The notes beneath the pieces were generated by a model. The model was given only the letters and a program-made list of their open reading frames with translations, was not told where the DNA came from and did not search any database. Shown here piece by piece: positions 36,601-44,683 of a stretch of DNA of 64,000 nucleotides. The stretch's first letter is position 1; the number at the start of each line of letters is the position of its first letter. The stretch is from Streptomyces sp. NBC_00335 (GTDB lineage Bacteria > Actinomycetota > Actinomycetes > Streptomycetales > Streptomycetaceae), in assembly GCF_036127095.1 (NCBI RefSeq), contig NZ_CP108006.1:620001-684000 (forward strand). Reading direction: 5' to 3'. The position numbers and the translations under genes were made by a program.

Positions 36601-37012
36601 CTCCCCGCTGGACACCACGACCAGCACGAAGGTGGCCGCGGCCTGGACCTTCACCTCGGCCCGGCCGACCGGGGACGAGTCGGTCCGACTGCCGCTGTCC
36701 ACGGTGCGGTTCGCCCCGACGCTGAGCCTGCGCGGGACGGCCCGGGTGGGAGCCGATCTGAAGGTTCCGCTGCACCTGGGCGGGCCGGCCGCGGGGGCCG
36801 GGCAGGTCGCCGCACTGACCGTCCGGGTCTCCTTCGACGAGGGCAAGACCTGGAAGCTCCTCACGGTGACCACCGACGCGGGCGGGGCCCGCTCGGTGAA
36901 CGTCCAGCACCCGGCGACGGCCAAGTCCGTTTCCTTCCAGGTGGACTTGAAGGACAAGGCGGGCAACACCGTGCGCGAGACGATCACGAACGCCTACCGG
37001 CTCGTGCCGTGA
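33626..37012 (+). CDS. Large secreted subtilase (S8 peptidase)
   Basis: 1128 aa from GTG 33626 with GGGGGA upstream. Signal peptide (residues 1 to about 38), propeptide, then the S8 domain with the triad Asp256 (DTGVDQ), His291 (GHGTHVA) and Ser459 (GTSMAAPH). About 600 residues of beta-rich C-terminal domains follow, with no membrane anchor. The protein belongs to the 1100-residue Streptomyces extracellular subtilases that degrade external protein. Earlier in-frame starts add a nonconserved tail and have no ribosome-binding site. Confidence 0.92.
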   Translation: MASRTRAGTAALTAAVAGTLIMGTAAAGAQPALAANSTAQGTHQDSDQGTKAAAKAGAKPSTEATVTLITGDRVVVGGDGAVVRITQGAGREKTTFSVRRESGHTYVIPVDALRLVDDGVLDQRLFDVAQLARDGYDDAHRGALPLIVAYRKDGATVGAFATGDPFARIARERRPLPSVDGEAFDVSKSEASALWSAVTAGTDARAQGATPTTPIARVWLDGKVRTSLDTSVPQIGAPVMWKAGYTGTGVKVAVLDTGVDQAHPDLKGIEIAEKNFSDAPDSLDRNGHGTHVASTVAGTGAQSGGRYKGVAPGARILDGKVINDDGWGVDSGIISGMQWAVDQGAKVVNMSLGGQDFPGVDPKEAAVARLSPKALFVISAGNSGDLPGTIASPGSSPAALTVGAVDKQNLIADFSSRGPTADGVSKPDITAPGVDITAALSTHAWNPDGKSYTALSGTSMAAPHVTGAAALALQQHPTWGGAQIKALLTGSARPDPALNASEQGSGRVDLARAATAVVVSTPDSVDFGTQLWPHGDDKPVGKLLTYRNYGTTPVTLKLSATTTGPGGGPAPAGMFTLKDAQLTVPARGTATTTVTVDTRKGTADGTYGGSVLAAGGGQSVRTGLVVVREAEAYDVVLRHTDVDGAAPTGYSSMFTKIDREMPGRIKFPFSASGTVVKRIPRGDYQLESVVFGPDGRMAVFVQPVVKVTAKTTIALDARQAKPLAVTAPDPAARLVGGTIGYSDPNARVGSSWNFDGQTQVRTAALGAASAGLQAQFNGLWKNPGAAGKNVDYRLAFNRTGSWFTGFTKTVTRAEVAELKLGFAASVTGAKGLIWMNPYDVTGTSAFGMRDPIEQDLPLSGIQYVSAVGVRWTWNAYQLDAQGDTRMGYDVGLTSYRPGGSSAVKFNFGVVGPSMEDEGQEAPGGRRTGDNIYADLRLFNDGSGHVGGSVVTRGFTRLESGGKVIAEGSDGGQVNADVPAGSAVYRLSAEASRSPLDTTTSTKVAAAWTFTSARPTGDESVRLPLSTVRFAPTLSLRGTARVGADLKVPLHLGGPAAGAGQVAALTVRVSFDEGKTWKLLTVTTDAGGARSVNVQHPATAKSVSFQVDLKDKAGNTVRETITNAYRLVP

Positions 37013-37155
37013 GGTGACCGAACCGGTCCGTCTGTCCGTCCGTCCGTCCGACCTGACGTGACGTGACCGTGGAGAACACGGGTGGGCCCTGCCAACGGCG
37101 GGGCCCACTCGTGTTGGCCCACCCGTGTTCGCCCACCCCGTTTCGCCCCGCCCCC

Positions 37156-37185
37156 TTGACCCACTGTGGTCCAGACCAATAGTTT
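37156..37185 (+). promoter_or_regulatory. Chitinase promoter with DasR-type (dre) operator
   Basis: TGGTCCAGACCA (37167-37178) differs at one position from the DasR core TGGTCTAGACCA. It sits exactly between a -35 (TTGACC, 37156-37161) and a -10 (TAGTTT, 37180-37185) spaced 18 bp apart. DasR represses chitin genes and is released by glucosamine-6-phosphate, so repression by occlusion is expected. Confidence 0.85.
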
Positions 37186-37241
37186 CCGCATGCACAGCGC
37201 ACGCGCCCCGGCACCACTCACCGCATCCGCAAAGGAAGCCC

Positions 37242-38570
37242 ATGCGCCGCAGCACGCTCGGCAGGCTGGCCGTCGCCGCCTGCTCCCTCTCCCTGCTGAC
37301 CGCCTTCGCCCCCGCCCACGACGCCGGCCAAGCCGGCTCCGGGCACGGCCGCTCGTACAAGAAGGTCGGCTACTTCACCCAATGGGGCGTCTACGGACGG
37401 GACTTCCAGGTCCAGGACCTGGAGAAGAACGGCAGCGCGAGCAAGCTCACGCACATCAACTACGCCTTCGGCAACATCAGCGCGGACGGCAAGTGCTTCA
37501 CCGGCAACGTCCCCGGTGAGGCCGACGCCTGGGCCGACTACGTCCGCCCGCTGGACGCCGAGAACTCGGTGGACGGCGTCGCCGACGACTGGGTGCAGCC
37601 GCTCGCCGGCAACTTCAACCAGCTCCGCGAGCTCAAGGCCAAGAACCCGAACCTCAAGGTCCTGATCTCCCTGGGCGGTTGGAGCTGGTCCACGCACTTC
37701 TCGGACGCCGCGCTCACCCCTGCCTCGCGCAAGGCCCTCGTATCCTCCTGCATCGACCTGTACATCAAGGGCAACCTCCCGCAGGACGGCAGCCGGGGCG
37801 GCGCGGGTTCGGCCGCCGGCCTCTTCGACGGCATCGACCTCGACTGGGAGTGGCCGGGCTCCTCGGGCGACACCGACACCACCTTCCGCCCCGAGGACAA
37901 GAAGAACTTCACCGCGCTGGTGCACGAGTTCCGCACCCAGCTCGACGACTACGCCCGCAGCCAGAAGCGGAAGGCGAAGTACGAGCTGTCCGCCTTCGTC
38001 CCGACCGCCCCCGCCAAGATCGACGCGGGCTTCGACGTCCGGCGGATCATGCGCGACCTCGACTTCGTGACCCTCCAGGGCTACGACTTCCACGTCTCCG
38101 GTGAGGCGACCACCGCCCAGCAGTCCGCGCTGTACGCGCGGAACGACTTCAGCGTCGACGGCACCGTGGACGCCTGGGAGCGGCGCGGCGCGCCCGCGCA
38201 CAAGCTCGTGATGGGCATGCCGTTCTACGGGCAGGGCTGGACCGGCGTCAGCGGCGGCGGGGACGGCATGGGCCAGCCCGCGACGGGCCCGGCGCCGGCC
38301 GCCTGGGCCAACGGGTACGCGGACTACAAGGAGCTCAAGCAGCTTGCGGCGTCCGGTACTTACAAGCTCCACCGGGATCGCCGCAACGGCAGCGCCTGGC
38401 TCTTCGACGGCACCACCCTGTGGACGTACGACGACCCGCAGGTGCTGCGCACCAAGACCCGGTACATCCGCGAAGAAGGCCTCGGCGGCGCGATGTTCTG
38501 GTCCCTGGACGCGGACACGGCCGACGGTGAGCTGATGACGGCGGTCGACGAGGGCCTGCGCCGCCACTGA
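37242..38570 (+). CDS. Secreted GH18 chitinase
   Basis: 442 aa with signal peptide (residues 1 to about 30) and AAAGGAAG before the ATG. The catalytic GH18 motif DGIDLDWEW places the acid at Glu203. SLGGWSWS and the terminal GAMFWSLDAD are further family signatures. No chitin-binding domain or linker is present, so this is a catalytic-domain-only enzyme. Probably controlled by DasR through the promoter site upstream. Confidence 0.93.
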   Translation: MRRSTLGRLAVAACSLSLLTAFAPAHDAGQAGSGHGRSYKKVGYFTQWGVYGRDFQVQDLEKNGSASKLTHINYAFGNISADGKCFTGNVPGEADAWADYVRPLDAENSVDGVADDWVQPLAGNFNQLRELKAKNPNLKVLISLGGWSWSTHFSDAALTPASRKALVSSCIDLYIKGNLPQDGSRGGAGSAAGLFDGIDLDWEWPGSSGDTDTTFRPEDKKNFTALVHEFRTQLDDYARSQKRKAKYELSAFVPTAPAKIDAGFDVRRIMRDLDFVTLQGYDFHVSGEATTAQQSALYARNDFSVDGTVDAWERRGAPAHKLVMGMPFYGQGWTGVSGGGDGMGQPATGPAPAAWANGYADYKELKQLAASGTYKLHRDRRNGSAWLFDGTTLWTYDDPQVLRTKTRYIREEGLGGAMFWSLDADTADGELMTAVDEGLRRH

Positions 38571-38590
38571 CGGCCCGCGCCCCCCGAACA

Positions 38591-38630
38591 GCGCCGCCGG
38601 GCCGAGGAAAACGACCCGGCCCGGCGGCGC
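38591..38630 (+). terminator. Terminator after the chitinase
   Basis: A perfect 14-bp stem (GCGCCGCCGGGCCG and its complement) with an A-rich 12-nt loop, 20 bp after the stop and just before the serpin promoter. Confidence 0.85.
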
Positions 38631-38652
38631 CCCAACCCTTACGCTCCCCCGC

Positions 38653-39903
38653 ATGAAGACGAAAACGGTACGGGCGGTCAACGCGCTCACCTCCCGCTGG
38701 GCCGGACACGCGGCGGCGGACGGCACGGGCACGGTGTTCACGGCCGCCGGGGTCTGGCCGCTGCTGGCCCTCCTCGCGGACGGCGCCGACGGCCCGGCCC
38801 GCACCGAACTGGCCGAGGCCCTCGGCATACCCGCCGACACGGCGGCCGGCGCCGCCCGGGAGCTGCTGACCGGCCTGGACGGCGTACGCGGCCTGAGCTC
38901 CGCCACCGGCCTGTGGACCAGTCGGGACCTCCCACTGGAAGAGGCCTGGGCGGCCGGGCTCCCCGCCGGGACCCGGTCCACGCTGACCGGCGACGAGGAC
39001 ACCGACCGCAAGGCCCTGGACACCTGGGCAGCCGAACGCACCGGCGGCCTCATCGAGAGGATGCCGGTCGAGGTCGACCGGGACACCCTCCTCGTGCTCG
39101 CCTCGGCACTGGCGCTGCGCCTGCGGTGGATCCAGCCCTTCAATTCCTGGCCGACCTATATCGACGAAGGCCCTTGGGCCGAGGGCGCCGTAGGGGTCGT
39201 ACAGGGGCTCAGCCGCCGTACGACCCTGCTGGACCGGGTCAGCGTGGCTCACGCGCCGACGGGGCCGGTGACCCTGCTGGAGGTGGTGGGCGACGGCGGC
39301 GTGGACGTCCACCTCGTCCTGGGCGAGCCTCAGGCCACACCGGGCCACACCCTCCAGGCCGGTATCGCGGCCGTCACCCGGGCGATCCCGTCCACGGGTG
39401 CGAGCCTGCTCCCCGAGGGGAACCCCGGGCCCGGCCTGCACATCGACCAGGTGCCCTCCGTCGACCGCGAACCCTGGCTGAACATCGAGACGGTGGCCTT
39501 CGAGGTGCAGGCGGAGCACGATCTCCTCGCCCCCGCCGGGCTGTTCGGGCTGGCGAGCGCCTCGGACACGCGGACGGGACACTTTCCGGGCGTCAGCAGC
39601 GAGCCGCTGGCCGTCGGTTCGGCCCGGCAGTCGGCGGTGGCGCGCTTCCACGCGGAGGGATTCGAGGCTGCGGCCGTGACCTCGATCGGCATGGTCGGCG
39701 CCGGCATTCCGCGCTTCAAGTACCGAGTCCGACGGGCCCAGGTCGCCTTCCACCGCCCCTTCGGCTTCCTCGCCGTCCACCGGACCTCCCGCCTGGTGCT
39801 CGCCGCGGGCTGGGTGGCGGACCCCGTCCTCCACGAGGAGGGGGACCACGCGGCGGAGGAAGCGGAGGCCTGGGCGAAGCTGGATGCCGAGGAGTGGGAT
39901 TGA
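38653..39903 (+). CDS. Serpin-family protein, copy 1
   Basis: 416 aa. Serpin landmarks: FTAAGVWPLLALLADGA near the N-terminus, a reactive-loop hinge AEGFEAAAVTS near residue 340, and the C-terminal signature FHRPFGFLAV. No signal peptide, so a cytoplasmic location is expected. The region after the hinge (IGMVGAGIPRFKYRV) holds the putative scissile bond; the target protease is unknown. TACGCT lies 7 nt before the ATG, so the mRNA is probably leaderless. An acidic C-terminal tail (EEAEAWAKLDAEEWD) is absent in copy 2. Confidence 0.85.
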   Translation: MKTKTVRAVNALTSRWAGHAAADGTGTVFTAAGVWPLLALLADGADGPARTELAEALGIPADTAAGAARELLTGLDGVRGLSSATGLWTSRDLPLEEAWAAGLPAGTRSTLTGDEDTDRKALDTWAAERTGGLIERMPVEVDRDTLLVLASALALRLRWIQPFNSWPTYIDEGPWAEGAVGVVQGLSRRTTLLDRVSVAHAPTGPVTLLEVVGDGGVDVHLVLGEPQATPGHTLQAGIAAVTRAIPSTGASLLPEGNPGPGLHIDQVPSVDREPWLNIETVAFEVQAEHDLLAPAGLFGLASASDTRTGHFPGVSSEPLAVGSARQSAVARFHAEGFEAAAVTSIGMVGAGIPRFKYRVRRAQVAFHRPFGFLAVHRTSRLVLAAGWVADPVLHEEGDHAAEEAEAWAKLDAEEWD

Positions 39904-39946
39904 GTCGCTTCCTGCCCGCCCGGCCCTTGCCCGTACGCTCCGTTCC

Positions 39947-41137
39947 ATGGACAACTCGACGGTGGGGGCGGTCAACCGCCTGACGGCACGGTGGGCGGCA
40001 CGATGGTCGGCGCAGTCCGCGGACCGGCCCGAAGGCACGGTGTTCACGGCGGCCGGGCTCTGGCCGCTGCTGGCCCTGCTCGCGGACGGCGCCGACGGCC
40101 CGGCCCGCACCGAACTGGAGCAGGCGCTCGGCATACCCGCCGATACGGCGGCCCGCGCCGCCCGGGAGCTGCTGACCGCGCTGGAGGGCGTACGAGGCCT
40201 GCGCGCGGCCACCGGCGTGTGGGCGCGGCGGGACCTCCCGCTGGAGACGGCGTGGTCGGACCGGCTCCCGGCCGGGACCCGGTCGGTCCTGACCGGCGAC
40301 GAGGACACCGACCGCAAGGCCCTGGACGCCTGGGCCGCCGAACGCACCGGCGGCCTCGTCGAGCAGATGCCGGTGGAGGTCGGCCCGCACGTCGACCTGG
40401 TCCTCGCCTCCGCACTCGCCCTGTGCCTGACCTGGGAGAAGCCCTTCGCCGAGCGGCAGGTTCAGCCGCCCCACGGCCCGTGGAACGGGCGCCGCCTGCG
40501 CGGGCTGGCCGTCACCCACACCTTCCCCGAGCGGCTCCGGGTGGCCCGGGGGCCCGCCGGCCCGGTCACCCTGCTCCGCGTACCCGGTGCCCACGGCACG
40601 GACGTGCACCTGCTGCTCGGCGAGCCCGGGGCCGCTCCGGGTGACGTCCTGGCCGCCGGGATCGCCGAGGTCACGGGCGCGCTGGCCTCCTCGACCGCGA
40701 GGGAGCTTCCCGACGGCGCCGCGGGCCCCGGGCTGTCGCTCCGCACGGTGGACTCGACCGGCCCCGAACCCCTGGTCCGGATCACCACGGTGGCCTTCGA
40801 GATCCGCGCCGAGCACGATCTGCTGCTCCACTCCGAGCTGTTCGGGCTCACCTCCGCGGCCGCGGGCCCCGGCCACTTCCCCGGCATCTCCTCCGTCCCG
40901 CTCGCCGTCGGCTCGGCCCGCCAGTCGGCCGTGGCCCGCTTCCACGCGGAGGGGTTCGAGGCCGCGGCCGTCACCGCCGTCGCCTTGCCCCGCGGGGCCG
41001 CGAGGGTCAGGTCGCACCGGGTCCGGCAGGCCGAGTTCGAGGTGGACCGGCCCTTCGGCTTCCTCGCCCTCGACCGGGAGTCCGGTCTCGTGCTGTTTGC
41101 GGGCTGGGTCACCGACCCCGCTATCCTCCCTCGATGA
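39947..41137 (+). CDS. Serpin-family protein, copy 2
   Basis: 396 aa, a tandem paralogue of the preceding gene with long identical stretches (WPLLALLADGADGPARTEL, LTGDEDTDRKALD). It has the hinge AEGFEAAAVTA and signature VDRPFGFLAL but a different loop after the hinge (VALPRGAARVRS), so target specificity probably differs. No signal peptide. It has its own leaderless-type promoter (TACGCT, 7 nt before the ATG). The stop overlaps the next gene by 4 bp. Confidence 0.85.
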   Translation: MDNSTVGAVNRLTARWAARWSAQSADRPEGTVFTAAGLWPLLALLADGADGPARTELEQALGIPADTAARAARELLTALEGVRGLRAATGVWARRDLPLETAWSDRLPAGTRSVLTGDEDTDRKALDAWAAERTGGLVEQMPVEVGPHVDLVLASALALCLTWEKPFAERQVQPPHGPWNGRRLRGLAVTHTFPERLRVARGPAGPVTLLRVPGAHGTDVHLLLGEPGAAPGDVLAAGIAEVTGALASSTARELPDGAAGPGLSLRTVDSTGPEPLVRITTVAFEIRAEHDLLLHSELFGLTSAAAGPGHFPGISSVPLAVGSARQSAVARFHAEGFEAAAVTAVALPRGAARVRSHRVRQAEFEVDRPFGFLALDRESGLVLFAGWVTDPAILPR

Positions 41138-42018
41138 CTTCCGACAAGATCAACGCGGCCGACTCCGGCACCTGGCTCCTCGGCGACCTTCCCGTCCGCC
41201 GCATCGGCTTCGGCGCGATGCGGCTCACGCACCTCGCCGACGGCTCCCCCAGCGACCGGGACCGGGTGACCGGGGTGCTGAGGCGCGCTGTCGAGCTGGG
41301 GGTCAACCACATCGACACGGCCGCCTTCTACTTCTCCGCGACCCGCTCCGCCAACGAGCTCATCAACCGGGCCCTCGCCCCGTACGCCGACGAGCTGGTC
41401 ATCACCACCAAGGTCGGGCCGGGCCGCGACACCGCCGGCGACTGGTGGTGGGCCACGCCCGGGCAACTGCGCGGGCAGGTGGAGGAGAACCTGCGCCAGC
41501 TCGGCCGCGACCACCTGGACGTGGTCAACCTGCGCGTCCCGCGCCAGGCGGAGACCGGTTCGATCGCCGAGCACTTCGGCGCCCTCGCCGAGCTGCGCAC
41601 GGCCGGGCTGATCCGGCACCTGGGCGTGTCCAACGTGCGGCCGGACCACCTCGCCGAGGCGAGGGCCATCGCGCCCGTGGTCTGCGTGCAGAACGCCTAC
41701 GGGATCGGTTCGCCGGCCGAGGAGCACGCCTTCCTCGACGCGTGCGGCGAGCAGGGCATCGCCTTCGTCCCCTTCTTCGCGATCGCGGGCGCGGGCAAGG
41801 AGGCCGGAGGGGTCACCGAGGAGGGCCCGGCGGTACGCGACCTCGCGCGGGCCCACGGCGTGTCCCCGGCCCAGCTCCGCCTGGCGTGGACCCTGAGCCG
41901 GGGCGCGCACGTCCTCGCCATCCCGGGCACCGGCAACCCGGACCACCTCACCGAGAACGTCGCCGCCGGCGCGCTGCGACTGTCGGCCGAGGACACCGCC
42001 CTGCTCGCAGAAGCGTAG
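41134..42018 (+). CDS. Aldo/keto reductase, copy B
   Basis: 294 aa, clearly paralogous to the gene at 31609-32517 (shared LRGQVEENLRQLGRDHLDVV and AFYFSxxRSANELINRALAP). AKR catalytic Asp/Tyr and Lys motifs are intact. The ATG overlaps the serpin stop (ATGA) and also has TATCCT 6 nt upstream, so it may be made both by read-through and from a leaderless message. A physiological link with serpins is unclear. Confidence 0.9.
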   Translation: MTSDKINAADSGTWLLGDLPVRRIGFGAMRLTHLADGSPSDRDRVTGVLRRAVELGVNHIDTAAFYFSATRSANELINRALAPYADELVITTKVGPGRDTAGDWWWATPGQLRGQVEENLRQLGRDHLDVVNLRVPRQAETGSIAEHFGALAELRTAGLIRHLGVSNVRPDHLAEARAIAPVVCVQNAYGIGSPAEEHAFLDACGEQGIAFVPFFAIAGAGKEAGGVTEEGPAVRDLARAHGVSPAQLRLAWTLSRGAHVLAIPGTGNPDHLTENVAAGALRLSAEDTALLAEA

Positions 42019-42081
42019 GCGGTGGCGTGCCGGTGGCGCCCCCTGTCCCCAGTCCCCGGTCCCCGGTCCCCGACTGCGGCA

Positions 42082-43137
42082 TCACGTCGTCACCCGACCT
42101 GTCCTGAGGATGTCTTCGCGGTGCGCGGCCGCGAGGGCGGCCGTTTCGGCGAAGGCGGGGACGTGTCCGGTGCCGCCGCGGCCGGACACGGAGAGGGAGG
42201 CCGCCGCCATCGCGTAGGCGACGGCGTCCCCGAGGGTGTCGCCCAGCGCGAGCCGGGCGGTGGCGGTGCCGGTGAAGCAGTCCCCGGCGCCGGTCGCGTC
42301 GACCGGGTCGGGGTTGACCGGGACGGGCAGGTACGCCGCCTCCGTGCCGTCGTCCAGCAGCAGCCGGTCGGCGCCCGCGGTGACCACGACGCTGCGGGCG
42401 CCCAGGGCCCGGTAGCGGGCGGCGGCCTCGGCCGGGTCGTCGGTGTCGACCATGGCCAGCGCGTCAGCCGGGCAGGAGGTCTTCAGCAGCCCGGCCAGCG
42501 GGGCGATGCGGGCCAGGAGGGTGCGTGCCTCGCCCCGACTGGTCAGCCGGGAGCGGAAGTTGGGGTCGTAGGAGAGGTGTCCGCCGGCTTCGTGCACGGT
42601 CTCGGCGGCGAGCAGGACGGCTTCGCGGCTGCTCGGCGACAGCGCGCCGGTGATGCCGCTGGTGATGAGGGCGGTGCAGTCCGTCAGCAACTCCCGCCAG
42701 GACTCGACGTGTTCCACCGAGAGGGTGGAACCGGCGCTGCCGGTGCGCCAGTACACGAACTCGCGGTCGCCCTCGGTGTCGGCGCAGAGCAGGTAGGCGC
42801 CGTTCGGGCGCGGGGAGCGGCGTACGTGGGAGACGTCCACGCCGAGTTCGGCGGCACGGGCCAGCAGCGGGACGCTCAGCTCGTCCTCGCCGACGACCGC
42901 GAGCAGGGCGGTGCGGGCTCCGGCGGCGACGGCGGCGGCAGCGGCGTTGAGGGCGTCCCCGGAGAAGGAGACGCGGGCGGGTGTGCCGTCGGCGGCGTCC
43001 CGCAGGGCGGTCTCGGCGTGGATCTCGACGAGGACCTCGCCGAGGACGAGGACGTCGTACCCCTGCGGGACGGGGACGGACGGGCTCCGGCTCACGTTCC
43101 CGGTTCCGGTTCCGGCCCCGGTCACGGCCCCGGTCAC
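42082..43137 (-). CDS. kdgK: 2-keto-3-deoxygluconate kinase (PfkB family)
   Basis: 351 aa. PfkB ribokinase-type fold: VLGEVLVEIHAE near residue 30, FSGDALNAAAAAVAAGA, and the ATP/catalytic motif VDATGAGDCFTG with the catalytic Asp. The gene overlaps the upstream KDPG aldolase by 4 bp (GTGA), which strongly supports a role in phosphorylating KDG to KDPG. The first 15 residues are a Gly/Thr-rich low-complexity run; later GTGs (43125, 43095) are possible starts. Confidence 0.87.
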   Translation of the reverse strand: MTGAVTGAGTGTGNVSRSPSVPVPQGYDVLVLGEVLVEIHAETALRDAADGTPARVSFSGDALNAAAAAVAAGARTALLAVVGEDELSVPLLARAAELGVDVSHVRRSPRPNGAYLLCADTEGDREFVYWRTGSAGSTLSVEHVESWRELLTDCTALITSGITGALSPSSREAVLLAAETVHEAGGHLSYDPNFRSRLTSRGEARTLLARIAPLAGLLKTSCPADALAMVDTDDPAEAAARYRALGARSVVVTAGADRLLLDDGTEAAYLPVPVNPDPVDATGAGDCFTGTATARLALGDTLGDAVAYAMAAASLSVSGRGGTGHVPAFAETAALAAAHREDILRTGRVTT

Positions 43138-43790
43138 CGTCGCCGCTCCGTGCCCGCGCAGTCGCCGCAGCAGGGCTGGGCGAGGTCGGCGAAGACGGCG
43201 GCCAGTTCGCCCGGGTCGGCGGGCAGGCCGCCGCCTATCCCGACGGCGGCGGCCCCGGCGGCGAGCCAGTCGCGGACCTCGCCGGGCTTGATGCCGCCGG
43301 TCGGGATGATCACGGCGTCGGGGAGGACGGCCTTGAGGGAGCGGATGAACTGCGGGCCGCCCACATGGGCGGGGAACACCTTCGCCGCGCCGCCGGACCG
43401 GACGGCGGAGGCGATCTCGCCGGGGGTGAAGCCGCCTTCGATGAAGGGGGCCCCGCGCTCCCGGGCGACCTCGCGGACCTCGGGGGCCGGATACGGGGAG
43501 ATGAGGAAGGCGGCGCCCGCGTCGAGTGCGGTCCGCGCGGCCGGGGCGGTGGTGACGGTGCCGACCCCGATGAGGGCGGGCCGCCCCTGCGCGTCGGCGA
43601 GCGGCACGGTGCGGGCCACCGCCTCGGCCCAGCCGGGGGTGGAGGTGGTGAGTTCGACGGCGCGGCAGCCGGCCGCGAGCAGGGCGGTGGTGTGGCGGAC
43701 GGCCTCGTCCGCGTCGGCGCTGCGCAGGACCGGCAGCAGTCGCTGCGCGGTGATGACCGCGTACGGATGACAGGACAAGGAACCCTCCAT
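43134..43790 (-). CDS. eda: KDPG/KHG aldolase
   Basis: 218 aa. Class I aldolase barrel: LIGVGTVTTA, FLISPYPAPEV, PFIEGGFTPGEIASA and AKVFPAHVGGPQFIRSL with the Schiff-base Lys (KVFPA), then IIPTGGI. Cleaves KDPG to pyruvate and glyceraldehyde-3-phosphate. ATG at 43790 lies next to the operator; a TTG at 43778 with GGAGGG before it is an alternative start. Operon with the KDG kinase. Confidence 0.9.
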   Translation of the reverse strand: MEGSLSCHPYAVITAQRLLPVLRSADADEAVRHTTALLAAGCRAVELTTSTPGWAEAVARTVPLADAQGRPALIGVGTVTTAPAARTALDAGAAFLISPYPAPEVREVARERGAPFIEGGFTPGEIASAVRSGGAAKVFPAHVGGPQFIRSLKAVLPDAVIIPTGGIKPGEVRDWLAAGAAAVGIGGGLPADPGELAAVFADLAQPCCGDCAGTERRR

Positions 43791-43792
43791 TT

Positions 43793-43809
43793 GTTCCACG
43801 TAGTGGAAC
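43793..43809. promoter_or_regulatory. IclR/KdgR-type operator
   Basis: GTTCCACGTAGTGGAAC is a perfect 7-3-7 inverted repeat in the 76-bp gap between the divergent aldolase and IclR genes, abutting the aldolase start. Binding there would block both promoters. Confidence 0.85.
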
Positions 43810-43866
43810 TTGGTATCGTGTAACGGCACACTTCTGGTGCAGACCATACCCACCCATGGAGATCCC

Positions 43867-44667
43867 TTGCCTACGGACGACAGGCCCGGGAACGCCGGGG
43901 CCGAAAGCGGCGCCCGCGGCGGCCGGACCTCCGCCGCGGGTACGGCCCTGGAGAAGTCGATGCGGATCCTGGAGGCCGTGGCCGCGCCCGGCGGCCCGCA
44001 CCGGCTCACCGACGTCATGGCCGCGGCGGCCGTGCCGAAGTCGAGCACCTTCCGCATCCTGGCCTCGCTGATCGAGCAGGGCTTCGTACGCTCCGAGGGC
44101 GAGAGCCGCTACGGCGTGGGCCCCCGGCTGCGCGGGCTGTCCGCCCTGGTCACCGGCGGGGAGCCGGCCAGCATCGAGCGGATTCTGCGGGAGCTGCAGG
44201 AGGCCACCGGGCAGGCGGTCCACCTCGCCCTGCACAGCGGGGAGACCATCACCTACATCCGGAAGCTGGAGAGCGAGCAGCCCTTCCGGACCGCCTCGCG
44301 GGTCGGCATGCGGATGCCCCTGCACACGACCGCGATCGGCAAGAGCATCCTGGCCCGGCTGCCCGCCGCAGAAGCCCGCGAGCTGGTCGCGGCGGCCGGG
44401 CTGCCGCGCCGGACGCCCCACACGCTCACGACGCCACAGGCCCTGGAGGCGGAGCTGGAGGCCGTACGGACACGGGGGTTCGCCCTGGACGACGAGGAGA
44501 ACGAGGCGACCATCCGCTGCATCGGCGCCGCGATCCTCGACGCCCGCGGCCGTCCGATCGGCGGCGTCAGCGTCACGACCGTGACCTTCCTGGTCTCCCG
44601 CACGGAGATCGAGGCCTACGCACCCGCCCTGCTCGCGGCCACCCGGGCACTGGCGCCGCTGCTGTAG
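43867..44667 (+). CDS. IclR-family regulator of KDG catabolism
   Basis: 266 aa from TTG 43867 (GGAG five bases before). Winged HTH at about 30-90 (HRLTDVMAAAAVPKSSTFRI), then the IclR effector domain (TGQAVHLALHSGETITYI, MPLHTTAIGKSILA, GGVSVTTV). Divergent from eda-kdgK with a single shared operator, so it is most likely their KDG- or KDPG-responsive repressor. Confidence 0.88.
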   Translation: MPTDDRPGNAGAESGARGGRTSAAGTALEKSMRILEAVAAPGGPHRLTDVMAAAAVPKSSTFRILASLIEQGFVRSEGESRYGVGPRLRGLSALVTGGEPASIERILRELQEATGQAVHLALHSGETITYIRKLESEQPFRTASRVGMRMPLHTTAIGKSILARLPAAEARELVAAAGLPRRTPHTLTTPQALEAELEAVRTRGFALDDEENEATIRCIGAAILDARGRPIGGVSVTTVTFLVSRTEIEAYAPALLAATRALAPLL

Positions 44668-44683
44668 CCCGCCGGGGGCGCCG

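Noticed and set aside
37026..37050. GTCC tetranucleotide run after the subtilase stop
   Set aside because: Short, in noncoding DNA, with no sign of function; noted only as a possible strain marker.
33386..37360. 1324-codon open frame opposite the subtilase
   Set aside because: Antisense shadow; the plus-strand protein has an intact catalytic triad and signal peptide.
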